A stretch of 64,000 nucleotides of DNA from JBCCGI01 sp039029355 (lineage in GTDB: Bacteria > Planctomycetota > UBA1135 > GCA-002686595), in the NCBI GenBank assembly GCA_039029355.1, contig JBCCGI010000009.1:1-64000 (forward strand). Reading direction: 5' to 3'. The position numbers and the translations under genes were made by a program. Numbering within the stretch: position 1 is the stretch's first letter; every line of letters begins with the position of its first letter. The notes under the pieces are model-generated. The model was not told the DNA's origin, did not search any database, and saw only the letters and a list, made by a program, of their open reading frames with translations. Positions 34,288 to 41,693 of this stretch are shown in pieces.

Positions 34288-34341
34288 TGAAAACCGCTGT
34301 CCCGCAAGGGACCGGGGGTTCGAATCCTCCCGCCTCCGCCA
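34288..34341 (+). repeat. 54-bp direct repeat, right copy (isolated tRNA-Ser 3' half)
   Basis: Exact copy of 32160-32213, preceded by unrelated sequence, with no 5' half of a tRNA; not a functional tRNA. The likely attR. Confidence 0.95.
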
Positions 34342-34377
34342 CTCCGGCGCTTTCGCGACGCGACGGTCGCTGCCGGG

Positions 34378-34482
34378 TCAGAACGTCACCAGCGTGATGT
34401 CGAGCGCGTTCGTCAGCTCGGCGCCTTCGGCGAACAGCGAGAGCGCCTGAGCGTACAGCGCCGCACCGTTCGGCGCGCGGGC
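34378..34482 (-). pseudogene. C-terminal remnant of a secreted protein (shared beta module)
   Basis: Reading from about 34482 to the TGA at 34378 gives AALYAQALSLFAEGAELTNA followed by LDITLVTF, the last ~34 residues of the shared terminal module. There is no start codon; upstream the frame degenerates and meets a stop at 34519-34521. The rest of the gene is missing. It sits 36 bp beyond the right tRNA repeat, in the same relation to that repeat as the intact BNR gene has to the tRNA. Confidence 0.7.
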
Positions 34483-34521
34483 ACTACGTGCCGGCGGTAT
34501 GCACGCGGACCTCGGGACCGA

Positions 34522-34737
34522 CTACTGCCCTACGGTCGCTTCGCTCGCCGCCCGGCGGAACCACGCGATCGTGCGCTGAAGATGGTCCGCTCCGTAGAGG
34601 CTCTCGAAGCTCTTGGTCTTTGGATGCTCGCCGTTCTCTAGCTCGGTCAACCGATCGCTGATGTACGGCGACGTCAGCGCGATCTTGCAGTGGACCTCAA
34701 TGCACTCACGCCATTGCTCATAGCTGGTCGGGATCAT
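34522..34737 (-). CDS. Small conserved protein (71 residues) of the metal cluster
   Basis: The start is fixed by CGAGGAGAAC directly before the ATG. The product reads MIPTSYEQWRECIEVHCKIA at the start, then LTSPYISDRLTELENG and HLQRTIAWFRRA: a small, helical, soluble protein. I recall similar short proteins beginning with a YxxWxxCI pattern in other bacteria but no assigned function. Two cysteines and a histidine (C12, H16, C17) could bind metal. It is 40 bp downstream of the DUF1826 gene on the same strand and probably co-transcribed with it. Confidence 0.7.
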   Translation of the reverse strand: MIPTSYEQWRECIEVHCKIALTSPYISDRLTELENGEHPKTKSFESLYGADHLQRTIAWFRRAASEATVGQ

Positions 34738-34777
34738 GTTCTCCTCGGGTATCCGGTCGGTGCGTCGGGTCCAGTCA

Positions 34778-35473
34778 TCACTCCAGCCAGTCGAGGGTCA
34801 GGAGCAGCCGCCGACCCCCATTCGGCTGAGGAGAGCGGTGAACGACGGCCCGCTCGGTCGCGCCGGGCCACGCGGTGCCCTTGAAGACCGCCAGCGTGCC
34901 GAGCTCGGCTCGGGCGAGCTGACTCCCCTCGCGAACCAGTCCGGAGGTTGCATCGTCCGAGCCGCCCGCGTGACCCAAGCGGGAGCGATCGACGTCGGCT
35001 TCGTCCAACCACTCGGTGCAGGCGCCGATCACGTTGAGGACCCCGCGTGCCGGGATCCGATCGACGTGGAAGCGCGGGCAGTGGGGTCCATCGGAGACGA
35101 CCTGCCGGACGCCGACGACGCGGGCATCGAGGAGGTGCGCGAAGACGCGGGTCACCTCCTCGAGGTACGAGACCCACTCCCGCGCGTGCTCTCCTTCACC
35201 GGCCGAGAGCCGGTCGAGCACGCCGGCCGCAGGGGCTCCGTCGGGGGTCGTCACTTCGACCGTGGATTGGCCCAGGCCCGCGGCTGCCAGCTTCTCGGCG
35301 TGGAGCTGAGCGCCCGCACTCGGAAGCACCGGGGCGGTGACCAGCATGACGTCGGGGTCGTAGAGCGCGGCCAAGTCCGCCAGCTCCGCGCCGCGAACGA
35401 TCGCTTCGACCGCGCCCTGAGAGGTGCGGCCCGTGATTTTGGTCTCTTCCAAGAGAGGCTCTACCTCCTCCAC
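34778..35473 (-). CDS. DUF1826-family protein (zinc-homeostasis associated)
   Basis: The domain is recognisable from CPRFHVDRIPARGVLNVIGA, CTEWLDEADVDR, FKGTAWPG, and VHRSPQPNGGRRLLLTLD. The HxD and late VHRSP resemble the iron site of cupin-like oxygenases, but no activity is known to me. DUF1826 genes are typically found next to COG0523 GTPases in zinc-limitation (Zur) regulons, exactly as here. The start is uncertain: the GTG at 35473 gives 231 residues and leaves a 124-bp divergent promoter region; an ATG at 35587 would leave only 10 bp before the opposite gene. I prefer the GTG. Confidence 0.75.
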   Translation of the reverse strand: MEEVEPLLEETKITGRTSQGAVEAIVRGAELADLAALYDPDVMLVTAPVLPSAGAQLHAEKLAAAGLGQSTVEVTTPDGAPAAGVLDRLSAGEGEHAREWVSYLEEVTRVFAHLLDARVVGVRQVVSDGPHCPRFHVDRIPARGVLNVIGACTEWLDEADVDRSRLGHAGGSDDATSGLVREGSQLARAELGTLAVFKGTAWPGATERAVVHRSPQPNGGRRLLLTLDWLE

Positions 35474-35512
35474 AGAGTCAATGCCCGCCGGGCCCGACGA
35501 GTTCCGCGGGAG

Positions 35513-35530
35513 GCCGTTTTTCCGAACGGC
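35513..35530. promoter_or_regulatory. Inverted repeat GCCGTT-N6-AACGGC between DUF1826 and COG0523 genes
   Basis: Perfect 6+6 palindrome in the middle of the divergent region. It could be the operator of a metal regulator serving both genes. It does not resemble the AT-rich Zur box of proteobacteria. If DUF1826 really starts at 35587 this would be coding sequence. Confidence 0.4.
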
Positions 35531-35597
35531 GGCGCGCGACGGCTTTTCGGGTCGGTTTTGCGGGAACCCGCACGCCTCGTCTGGCATTGGCTTCGGC

Positions 35598-36821
35598 GTG
35601 GACCGCCTGCCTGTCACCGTGCTGTCCGGCTTCCTCGGCTCGGGGAAGACCACCCTCCTGACCCATCTGTTGGCGAACAGAGAGGGCCGCAGGATCGCGG
35701 TCCTTGTCAACGAGATGAGCGAACGAGGCCTCGACGGCGAGCTCGTGCTCGCGGCAAAGGACGCCGGAATCGAGGTCCTTCGCAGCGAGGAGCGCCTCGT
35801 CGAGCTGTCCAACGGCTGCATCTGCTGCACGCTGCGGGAGGACCTGATCGAGGAGGTGGGGCGGATCGCGGATGAGGGTGGCTACGACTCCCTCGTCATC
35901 GAGTCCACCGGGATCTCGGAGCCGCTTCCGGTCGCCCATACGCTCTCGCTCGAGATCGACGGCCTGCCCTTCGTGAACGATCGCGTCGCGGTCGACGCGA
36001 TGGTGACGGTGGTCGACGCCTCGATGTTCCTCCGCGAGATGGGGAGCGGCGAGGACATCGTTGGCCGGGGCTGGGCGGAGGATGAGGAGGACCGGCGCTC
36101 CGTCGCGCAGCTCATGGCGGAGCAGGTCGAGTTCGCGACGATCATCGTCGTTAACAAGGTCGACCTGGTCGACGAGGCCAGCCTCGCACGGGTCGAGGCT
36201 CTGATCGCCGACCTCAACCCGTCCGCGTGTGTTCTGCGGTCCGAGTACGGCCGGCTGCCGCTCGACAAGCTCCTCGGCACGCGGGGCTTCGACCTCGAGC
36301 TCGCGCAGAGCGCACCGGGTTGGATTCAGGCGCTGACCGAGGAGCACACTCCGGAGAGCGAAGCCTTCGGCTTCGGCTCGTACGTCTTCCGCGCCCGACG
36401 CCCGCTGCACCCCGCGCGGTTCATGGCCTTCCTCCAGTCGCCGCTGATGCGGCGAGTGCTGCGCTCGAAGGGCTTCGTGTGGATCGCGTCACGGCCGCGC
36501 TGGCGAGCGCTTGTGCAGACCGCGGGGACGCAGGCGACGATCCTGCCCGCCGGCCCTTGGTGGGCTCTCATTCCAGAGGACGAATGGCCCACGGGCGAAG
36601 CGCGCCACCACATCGAACGGGTCTGGGACAGCGACTTCGGCGACATGCGCCAGGAGCTCGTCCTGATCGGCGTCGACCTTCCCAAGGGCGAGCTCGAAGC
36701 CGCGCTCGGAGCCGCGCTCCTCACCGACGCAGAGCTCGCCGGCGGGGAAACGGAGTGGCTCCGCCTACCGGACCCGCTTCCCCCCTGGGAGACGCCCCAG
36801 GGCCACGAAGGCCACGACTAG
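35598..36821 (+). CDS. COG0523-family GTPase, ZigA-like zinc chaperone
   Basis: The product is 407 residues from the GTG at 35598, which places the Walker A loop GFLGSGKTTL at 11-20 as usual for the family; longer frames upstream overlap the divergent gene. The metal motif CICC (74-77, NGCICCTLRED), ESTGISEP (102-109), and NKVD (186-189) are present, followed by the CobW C-terminal domain with HHIERVWDSDFGDMRQELV. The tail GHEGHD is histidine-rich. These GTPases deliver zinc to client proteins under zinc limitation. Neighbours (DUF1826, bL33) support the zinc-linked subgroup. Confidence 0.88.
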   Translation: MDRLPVTVLSGFLGSGKTTLLTHLLANREGRRIAVLVNEMSERGLDGELVLAAKDAGIEVLRSEERLVELSNGCICCTLREDLIEEVGRIADEGGYDSLVIESTGISEPLPVAHTLSLEIDGLPFVNDRVAVDAMVTVVDASMFLREMGSGEDIVGRGWAEDEEDRRSVAQLMAEQVEFATIIVVNKVDLVDEASLARVEALIADLNPSACVLRSEYGRLPLDKLLGTRGFDLELAQSAPGWIQALTEEHTPESEAFGFGSYVFRARRPLHPARFMAFLQSPLMRRVLRSKGFVWIASRPRWRALVQTAGTQATILPAGPWWALIPEDEWPTGEARHHIERVWDSDFGDMRQELVLIGVDLPKGELEAALGAALLTDAELAGGETEWLRLPDPLPPWETPQGHEGHD

Positions 36822-36853
36822 GAGCGATCGCTCTCAACCGCGACGGTACAAAC

Positions 36854-37021
36854 ATGAAGATCAAGGAACGCTACGTCTTCCTCGTCTGCACCGGATGTGA
36901 GACCCCCGGCAAGAGCCGCTACACGACGCACAAGCGTCAGAAGGCCGCTTACAAGCTCCAGAAGAACAAGTACTGCCGCTGGTGTCGCAAGCACACGCCG
37001 CACAAAGAGAAGAAGCTCTGA
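36854..37021 (+). CDS. rpmG: Ribosomal protein bL33, zinc-binding (C+) form
   Basis: The product has 55 residues: MKIKERYVFLVCTGCETPGK, then YTTHKRQKAAYKLQKNKYC and RKHTPHKEKK. It belongs to the 50S subunit near the E site. Both zinc pairs are intact, Cys12-x2-Cys15 and Cys41-x2-Cys44. It lies 32 bp after the COG0523 gene and is probably co-transcribed. In known zinc regulons the L33 copy beside COG0523 is usually the cysteine-free replacement; here it is the zinc form. The gene is masked by a longer spurious frame. Confidence 0.92.
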   Translation: MKIKERYVFLVCTGCETPGKSRYTTHKRQKAAYKLQKNKYCRWCRKHTPHKEKKL

Positions 37022-38719
37022 TCAACGGGTAGGGCGCGTGTCGGCCTGAGCTGCCGCTGCCATCTCCCGATGGATGCGCACCAGCATGCCGTCGGGCCAG
37101 TGCTCCTCATGGGGAGCGAACAGCGAGCCGTGGTCGCGCCCAGGCACGATCAGAATGTCCATGCCGCCTCCCTGCGCACGCTGGTCCGCGTCCAGCAGCT
37201 TCACGGCGCCGTCGAGTCGGTAGTCGTCGAGCTCGCCGCACCAGACCCGCACGCGGCCCGCGAGGAGCGGCTGAAGCTCGTTCCAGCGCTCACGCACCAA
37301 GAGCCCGATGTCGTAGCGCCGCCACGCGGCCACCACGCCGGGGTCGATCGCGCCGGTTTCGCGGTCGTACATCGGCTTGGGCCGTCCATCCCAGTCGCGT
37401 GGGCTGAAGACGGCGTCGAAGCTCGACATCTGCCCGCCGAGTCCGCGTGAGCCGCGGCGACTCTCGAGCTCGTTGCGTGTGTAGTTCTCGAACGTCTCGT
37501 TGGGCAGGCCGTCCGCCTCGCTGATGTACTGCTCGACTCCGTCCGAATCCCGGTAGAGGTTCTGCGCGGCATACAGGTCGACGCCCGAGAAGTCGCGAAA
37601 GTCGACCGGGTCCGGCGCCGTGGCCCAGCAGCCGCCGAAGAGCTCCGGCCGGCGAAGCTGGAGCCACAGCGCGCTCCATCCGCCGCTCGAGTGGCCGGTG
37701 ACGAAGCGTCGGTCGCGGTCGCGCAGGCCGCCGAAGCGGGCCTCGAGGGCGGGGATCAGCTCCTCGACCAGAGCCCGCTCCCAAGGCCCGTTGTTCGCCG
37801 AGTCGGCAAACTCGTGGTGTCCGAGCGGACAGTTGGCGTCGAGATAGACGTGCAACAGCTCCGGCTCCCGGCCGGAGCGCATCGCCGCGAGCGTGCTTGC
37901 GCCGCCCCTCCACGCCCTGGTGTAGTCCCCGCCGAACCCGTGCACGTCGTAGGCGATCGGGAGGCTCGCGTCGCGCTCGCGGCCCGGCGGCGCGACGACT
38001 CCTGCGACCATCTCGACGTCCCGCCCGAACTCGTCCGAGAGCAGGTTCGAGCGCAGCCGGAAGGCATGGACGTGCTCGTTCTCGAGGCTGTGCAGCGCGA
38101 TGCGGTCCAGCAGCGGCGGCCAGCCCCCGGGTGGCGCGGTCAAGACCTCGAGCGTCACGTCGTCGAGCCAGGCCGGGCCGGGACCGGGAACGACGAAGCC
38201 CAGCACGACGCCGGTCGCATCGTTCGGCACGGCGCCGGTGACCTCTCGCCACGACCACCGTCCCGGATCCAGCGGCAGGTCCTCGGTCGACCCCAGGAAC
38301 CCGTCCGCGGGCGCCGGACGGTCGAAGCGGAGCCACAGGCGCGCGCTGTCTCCCTCCAGCGGACGCTCGTCGCGGACACGTGCTCGCAGGCGCACGACCT
38401 TCCCGCGCAGGGCGCGCGCGTCGACGCTGGTAAGGGCGTTGCCGAAGTAGCCCTGGCGCGGGCCGTCGGGCAGGTCGACGCGAACGGCGCGGTGTGAGGC
38501 CCCGCGCTCGGGGTCCGCCGGGGCGTTGTCGACCACGGCCGCCGTCCAACCGGTCTGCGCGACACGCCAGCGTGGCGGAAGCTCACCGACCCGGATGCCC
38601 TCGAAGTCCCACGCCACCCCGTCCGGCGACGCGGCGGTGGGAGCGCCAGCGTCCGGCGCTCCCACACAGCTCGCGAGCGGTACAAGCGCCGCGACAAAGC
38701 CGAGGAAACACGCTCGCAT
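37022..38719 (-). CDS. Alpha/beta-hydrolase esterase lipoprotein with N-terminal CBM-like domain
   Basis: The product is 565 residues from the ATG giving MRACFLGFVAALVPLASC, a lipoprotein signal with Cys18. Residues ~35-190 form a beta-sandwich like a carbohydrate-binding module (GPAWLDDVTLEVL). The hydrolase domain follows: IAYDVHGFGGDY (oxyanion region), nucleophile GHSSGGWSALW, Asp in WCGELDDYRLDG and His in VPGRDHGSLF. The form resembles esterase-D/feruloyl-esterase-like enzymes acting on acylated polysaccharides. A nine-G homopolymer (38744-38752) lies 25 bp upstream of the start. The stop abuts the convergent rpmG. Confidence 0.78.
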   Translation of the reverse strand: MRACFLGFVAALVPLASCVGAPDAGAPTAASPDGVAWDFEGIRVGELPPRWRVAQTGWTAAVVDNAPADPERGASHRAVRVDLPDGPRQGYFGNALTSVDARALRGKVVRLRARVRDERPLEGDSARLWLRFDRPAPADGFLGSTEDLPLDPGRWSWREVTGAVPNDATGVVLGFVVPGPGPAWLDDVTLEVLTAPPGGWPPLLDRIALHSLENEHVHAFRLRSNLLSDEFGRDVEMVAGVVAPPGRERDASLPIAYDVHGFGGDYTRAWRGGASTLAAMRSGREPELLHVYLDANCPLGHHEFADSANNGPWERALVEELIPALEARFGGLRDRDRRFVTGHSSGGWSALWLQLRRPELFGGCWATAPDPVDFRDFSGVDLYAAQNLYRDSDGVEQYISEADGLPNETFENYTRNELESRRGSRGLGGQMSSFDAVFSPRDWDGRPKPMYDRETGAIDPGVVAAWRRYDIGLLVRERWNELQPLLAGRVRVWCGELDDYRLDGAVKLLDADQRAQGGGMDILIVPGRDHGSLFAPHEEHWPDGMLVRIHREMAAAAQADTRPTR

Positions 38720-38850
38720 GCGAAGGCGCGCGTTGTCGTGCACGGGGGGGGGCTCTTGGGGTTGTCGTCGGGCACCCGGTCCATGGGAGCATCGCTCCGC
38801 CGGACCACCCAGGATCAATGCCGCCGCGCGAGGCGGAGTTCCGCCGCGGT

Positions 38851-40065
38851 TCAGAAAGCGGCGTCGAGCAGCAGCAACTCCGAGCCCGCCGCCAAGACCA
38901 CCGCACCGCCCGTCGACACCGCGACCCCCTGTAGGAACACGACGAGTGACTCGAAACCGGCGGGCAGAGATCCCAGCGGGACGGAGGTCGCAAGCTCGCC
39001 CTGCGCGTCCGCCGCCCCGAGGGTCACGACTCCCGGAGGCTGCGCCGGGAGGAGCGTTCCGGAGAGCTCCTGGGAGGGCAGCGGGGACGCGGTCAGCGAG
39101 AACAACCCGAGGACGAGATCGCCCGCGGCCCCGGCGTAGTCGATCTCGGCGGCCTGACCCTCGCGAAGCGGAGAGCCGACCGCGAACGAGCGCGCGAGCT
39201 CGTTGAGGAAGGCGAGCGTGCCACCGCCGAGTAGGAGGACCTCCTGGCCCGGCTCGCCGTCGCCGCAGGGGGCGAGCCCCAGACCTCCGGCCCCTACGAC
39301 GAGCGCGCTGCCCATCAGCTGCGCGGAGGCGTCGTTGAGCTTCAGCGCGTTGCCGCCGGGCCCCCCGGTGCCGAAGGAGCAGCCGTCCGCGATGAGGCCG
39401 TCGCCGCCCTTGCCCCCCTCGAACAACGTCCCGGAGGCGAACAGGGAGCTCGCGGCCAACTGCGCCCCGTTGCCGCCGGCGGAGACGAACGGGAACGCGA
39501 AACCGACCAGCTCCGAGTCATAGACGTGCACCGCGGAGAACGTGGCCTCCAAGCCGTGTGCATCCCCACCGGCGCCCTCTCCGCCGGCGAGCGTCGAACG
39601 CACGATCACGACATCGTCGCAGTCGAAGACGCGCGCACCTTGGCACGGATCGTAGCAGGGCTGGGCGACGCCGCAGGCATTCCTGCCTCCGGCGAGCTCG
39701 CAGTCCTCGATCCAGACCGTGCCGTCGCACTGGAACGCCGCGAAGGCGGCGATCTCCTTCGGCTCGACGCGCAGGCCGTCGAGGATCAGCGCAGAGTCCG
39801 CAGGCAGCCCGGTCGCGTTCACCTGGCCGGTGAGGAGCGGGCTCGCCCCCGTGTCGGCCACGACGGTGAGTCCCTTGCCGAGCGCGAGGAAGCCGGAGTA
39901 CGTCCCATCGCGCACCAGCAGCGTGTCGCCCGACGCCGCCGCCGCCACCGCTTGCGGGAGATCGAGGAAGTCGCCGCTTCCGTCGGAGGCGACAACGTGG
40001 ACGCCGCCCTGGGCCAGGGCCGGTGCGGACAGGAGGAGAGCGAAGAGCGAGCTGGTCGTGCGCAT
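38851..40065 (-). CDS. Secreted right-handed beta-helix protein
   Basis: The product has 404 residues, signal peptide LLLSAPALAQ; AGGAAG precedes the ATG. The opening DFLDLPQAVAAAASGDTLLV plus VRDGTYSGF is the pectate-lyase-superfamily beta-helix entry (GD-VLV-GTY). Rungs with paired cysteines (CDGTVWIEDCELAGG) follow, and the tail is the shared terminal module (LPAGFESLVVFLQGVAV, ending AGSELLLLDAAF). A close relative is the gene at 60336-61568 and the fragment at 60082-60228. No catalytic residues are evident. Confidence 0.82.
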   Translation of the reverse strand: MRTTSSLFALLLSAPALAQGGVHVVASDGSGDFLDLPQAVAAAASGDTLLVRDGTYSGFLALGKGLTVVADTGASPLLTGQVNATGLPADSALILDGLRVEPKEIAAFAAFQCDGTVWIEDCELAGGRNACGVAQPCYDPCQGARVFDCDDVVIVRSTLAGGEGAGGDAHGLEATFSAVHVYDSELVGFAFPFVSAGGNGAQLAASSLFASGTLFEGGKGGDGLIADGCSFGTGGPGGNALKLNDASAQLMGSALVVGAGGLGLAPCGDGEPGQEVLLLGGGTLAFLNELARSFAVGSPLREGQAAEIDYAGAAGDLVLGLFSLTASPLPSQELSGTLLPAQPPGVVTLGAADAQGELATSVPLGSLPAGFESLVVFLQGVAVSTGGAVVLAAGSELLLLDAAF

Positions 40066-40191
40066 GGTGGTGCTTCCTGGAGGGACGATGGGGTCGGCTC
40101 GCAAGAGAGCACGGATCCCGCCGACCGGCAACCGGGGCTCCCGCCGGTTTTGCAAGCCTGCGACGAGCTGTCGCCGCGCCCGCCCCCCGGG

Positions 40192-41469
40192 CTAGAACAC
40201 GCTCACGAGCCCCGGGTTCGAGATCACCACCGCTCCGCCTCCGGTCTCGGCCCACTGGAACGCGGCGGTCCAGTGCGCGTCGACCGGCAGCTGGGGCACC
40301 TGCACGGAGACCGAGGCCTCGCCGGCGGCGTCGAGCGTCACCACGCCGAGCGGAATCAGCGCCGACGGGTCGAGGAAGACCTCGCCCTGGGCGCCGGGGA
40401 GCTGGAAGCCCGCACCTAGCCCCAGCGATGCGAAGAGCTCGCCGGTCGCGCTCGGCGCGCCGTAGAGCTGCACGTCGAGCGAGTCTCCTCCGGTGACGCG
40501 GGCCTGCGCGACGCTGAGGGTGGGCAGGAAGCCCCGGTCCTCGGCGAAGCTCGAGCCCGGCTCGACCAGCACCGGGTCCTGCTGGGTCGTTCCCGCGCCG
40601 TCGAAGCCGCCGGCCACGGTCGCGTCCGCATAGGCGGTGACGGTGGAGCGCTGGAGGAGGCGCAGCCCGTATCCTCCCGGGAGGCCGACCATCGCGTCGG
40701 CGCCGTGAACCTCGGAGCGAGCGAGGTCGACCGTCGCGGATTGGGTCCACGCGCCGTCGCCGCCCTCGATGGCCCAGGGGGCACCCACCGAGGGGGCCAA
40801 GACGGTGGTGCCGGACAGCTGCGCGGTCGACGAGACGAAGCGCGCGGCCTCCTTCTGCACCGGGCTGAACGGGGTGAAGAGCTGGGGCGCTTCGAAGAAC
40901 GAGTCGATCGCCCACAGGCCGGTGTCCTGGGTCGCGAGGGCATAGGCGGGCCCCGGCGATCCGCTGGCTCCCCCGCCGAAGGCGTAGACGTCCGAAAGGA
41001 GCACGCGCGCCGCTTCGCTGGTCACGACTCCGCTCTGCGACTGGATCGAGAGCACGTCGACGTCGTGGAACGCAACCGTGCCTTCGCACCCCGCGACCTC
41101 GACAAGGCCCCCCTGCTGGAGCGAGGCCGCCTGGTAGTCGAGCTCCATGCCCGCGACGACGGCCACGTCGCCGGCGTCGATCCCGGTCACGCCCACGAGG
41201 GTGGGCGTCGGGACGATGAAGGCCTCGGAGATCCGCGTCGCGTCGGGGCCGGCGCCCTGGATGGTCAGCGGCAGCTCGAGCCGGAAGCCGTCGTAGGTGC
41301 CTGCGGCGACGAGCACGACGTCTCCGGGCGAGGCGGCGTCGATCGCGCTCTGGATGTCCGCGAAGTCCGAGCCGCTGCCGGGAGGGCCGACGGTGAGAAT
41401 GTCGGCGGAGAGCGACGTCGCGAACAGGGCGAGGGAAGCGAGTACGAGTCTGAAGTCGTTCGGCTGCAT
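40192..41469 (-). CDS. Secreted right-handed beta-helix protein
   Basis: The product has 425 residues, signal peptide LVLASLALFATSLSAD. The opening SDFADIQSAIDAASPGDVVL and AAGTYDGFRLELPL is the same beta-helix entry as in the neighbouring gene, with more divergent rungs and a terminal module ending VDAHWTAAFQWAETGG. It is tandem with the 38851-40065 gene, 126 bp apart, and the two may have arisen by duplication. The start follows the signal peptide; no strong ribosome site is seen. Confidence 0.8.
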   Translation of the reverse strand: MQPNDFRLVLASLALFATSLSADILTVGPPGSGSDFADIQSAIDAASPGDVVLVAAGTYDGFRLELPLTIQGAGPDATRISEAFIVPTPTLVGVTGIDAGDVAVVAGMELDYQAASLQQGGLVEVAGCEGTVAFHDVDVLSIQSQSGVVTSEAARVLLSDVYAFGGGASGSPGPAYALATQDTGLWAIDSFFEAPQLFTPFSPVQKEAARFVSSTAQLSGTTVLAPSVGAPWAIEGGDGAWTQSATVDLARSEVHGADAMVGLPGGYGLRLLQRSTVTAYADATVAGGFDGAGTTQQDPVLVEPGSSFAEDRGFLPTLSVAQARVTGGDSLDVQLYGAPSATGELFASLGLGAGFQLPGAQGEVFLDPSALIPLGVVTLDAAGEASVSVQVPQLPVDAHWTAAFQWAETGGGAVVISNPGLVSVF

Positions 41470-41693
41470 GGTGTGGCTTGGGGCGGGGGTGAGTGCTCGG
41501 CTCGGCCCAAGGGGCACGATCCCGCCGATTCTCCTCGTCGGTCGAGGTTAGGAAGCGCCGCCGTATGCGGGGTCACCACGCGGTAACGCGCCACGCGGCG
41601 TGCGCGGGCACATGTCCCGCGGTTTGCTGAAACCAAGCACGCGTCCCGGGCAGACCACCGGTTCGGTTCATCCCCGAAATACCAGGAGGCCCC

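Larger units (their letters stand above)
32160..34341. mobile_element. Putative tRNA-Ser-targeted mini integrative element without integrase
   Basis: A 2.1-kb segment is bounded by perfect 54-bp copies of the tRNA-Ser 3' half; the left copy completes a functional tRNA, the right copy is an isolated remnant. Breakage in the anticodon loop is one of the standard sites for tyrosine recombinases. The segment contains a single secreted-protein gene (32414-34165), a terminator, and about 200 bp at its left end (32214-32413) in which I see no gene. No integrase is present inside or near. It could be a cargo-only element mobilised in trans, a decayed island, or a segmental duplication. Confidence 0.55.

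Noticed and set aside
34288..34341. Second tRNA-Ser gene
   Set aside because: Only the 3' half is present; no acceptor 5' strand or D arm, so it cannot be a tRNA.
32702..34450. A 582-codon plus-strand frame across the tRNA-flanked segment
   Set aside because: Antisense shadow of the BNR-like gene; not an integrase, and it runs through the tRNA repeat.
35424..35597. N-terminal extension of the COG0523 GTPase
   Set aside because: Low-complexity, overlaps the divergent DUF1826 gene, and the family begins a few residues before the Walker A loop.
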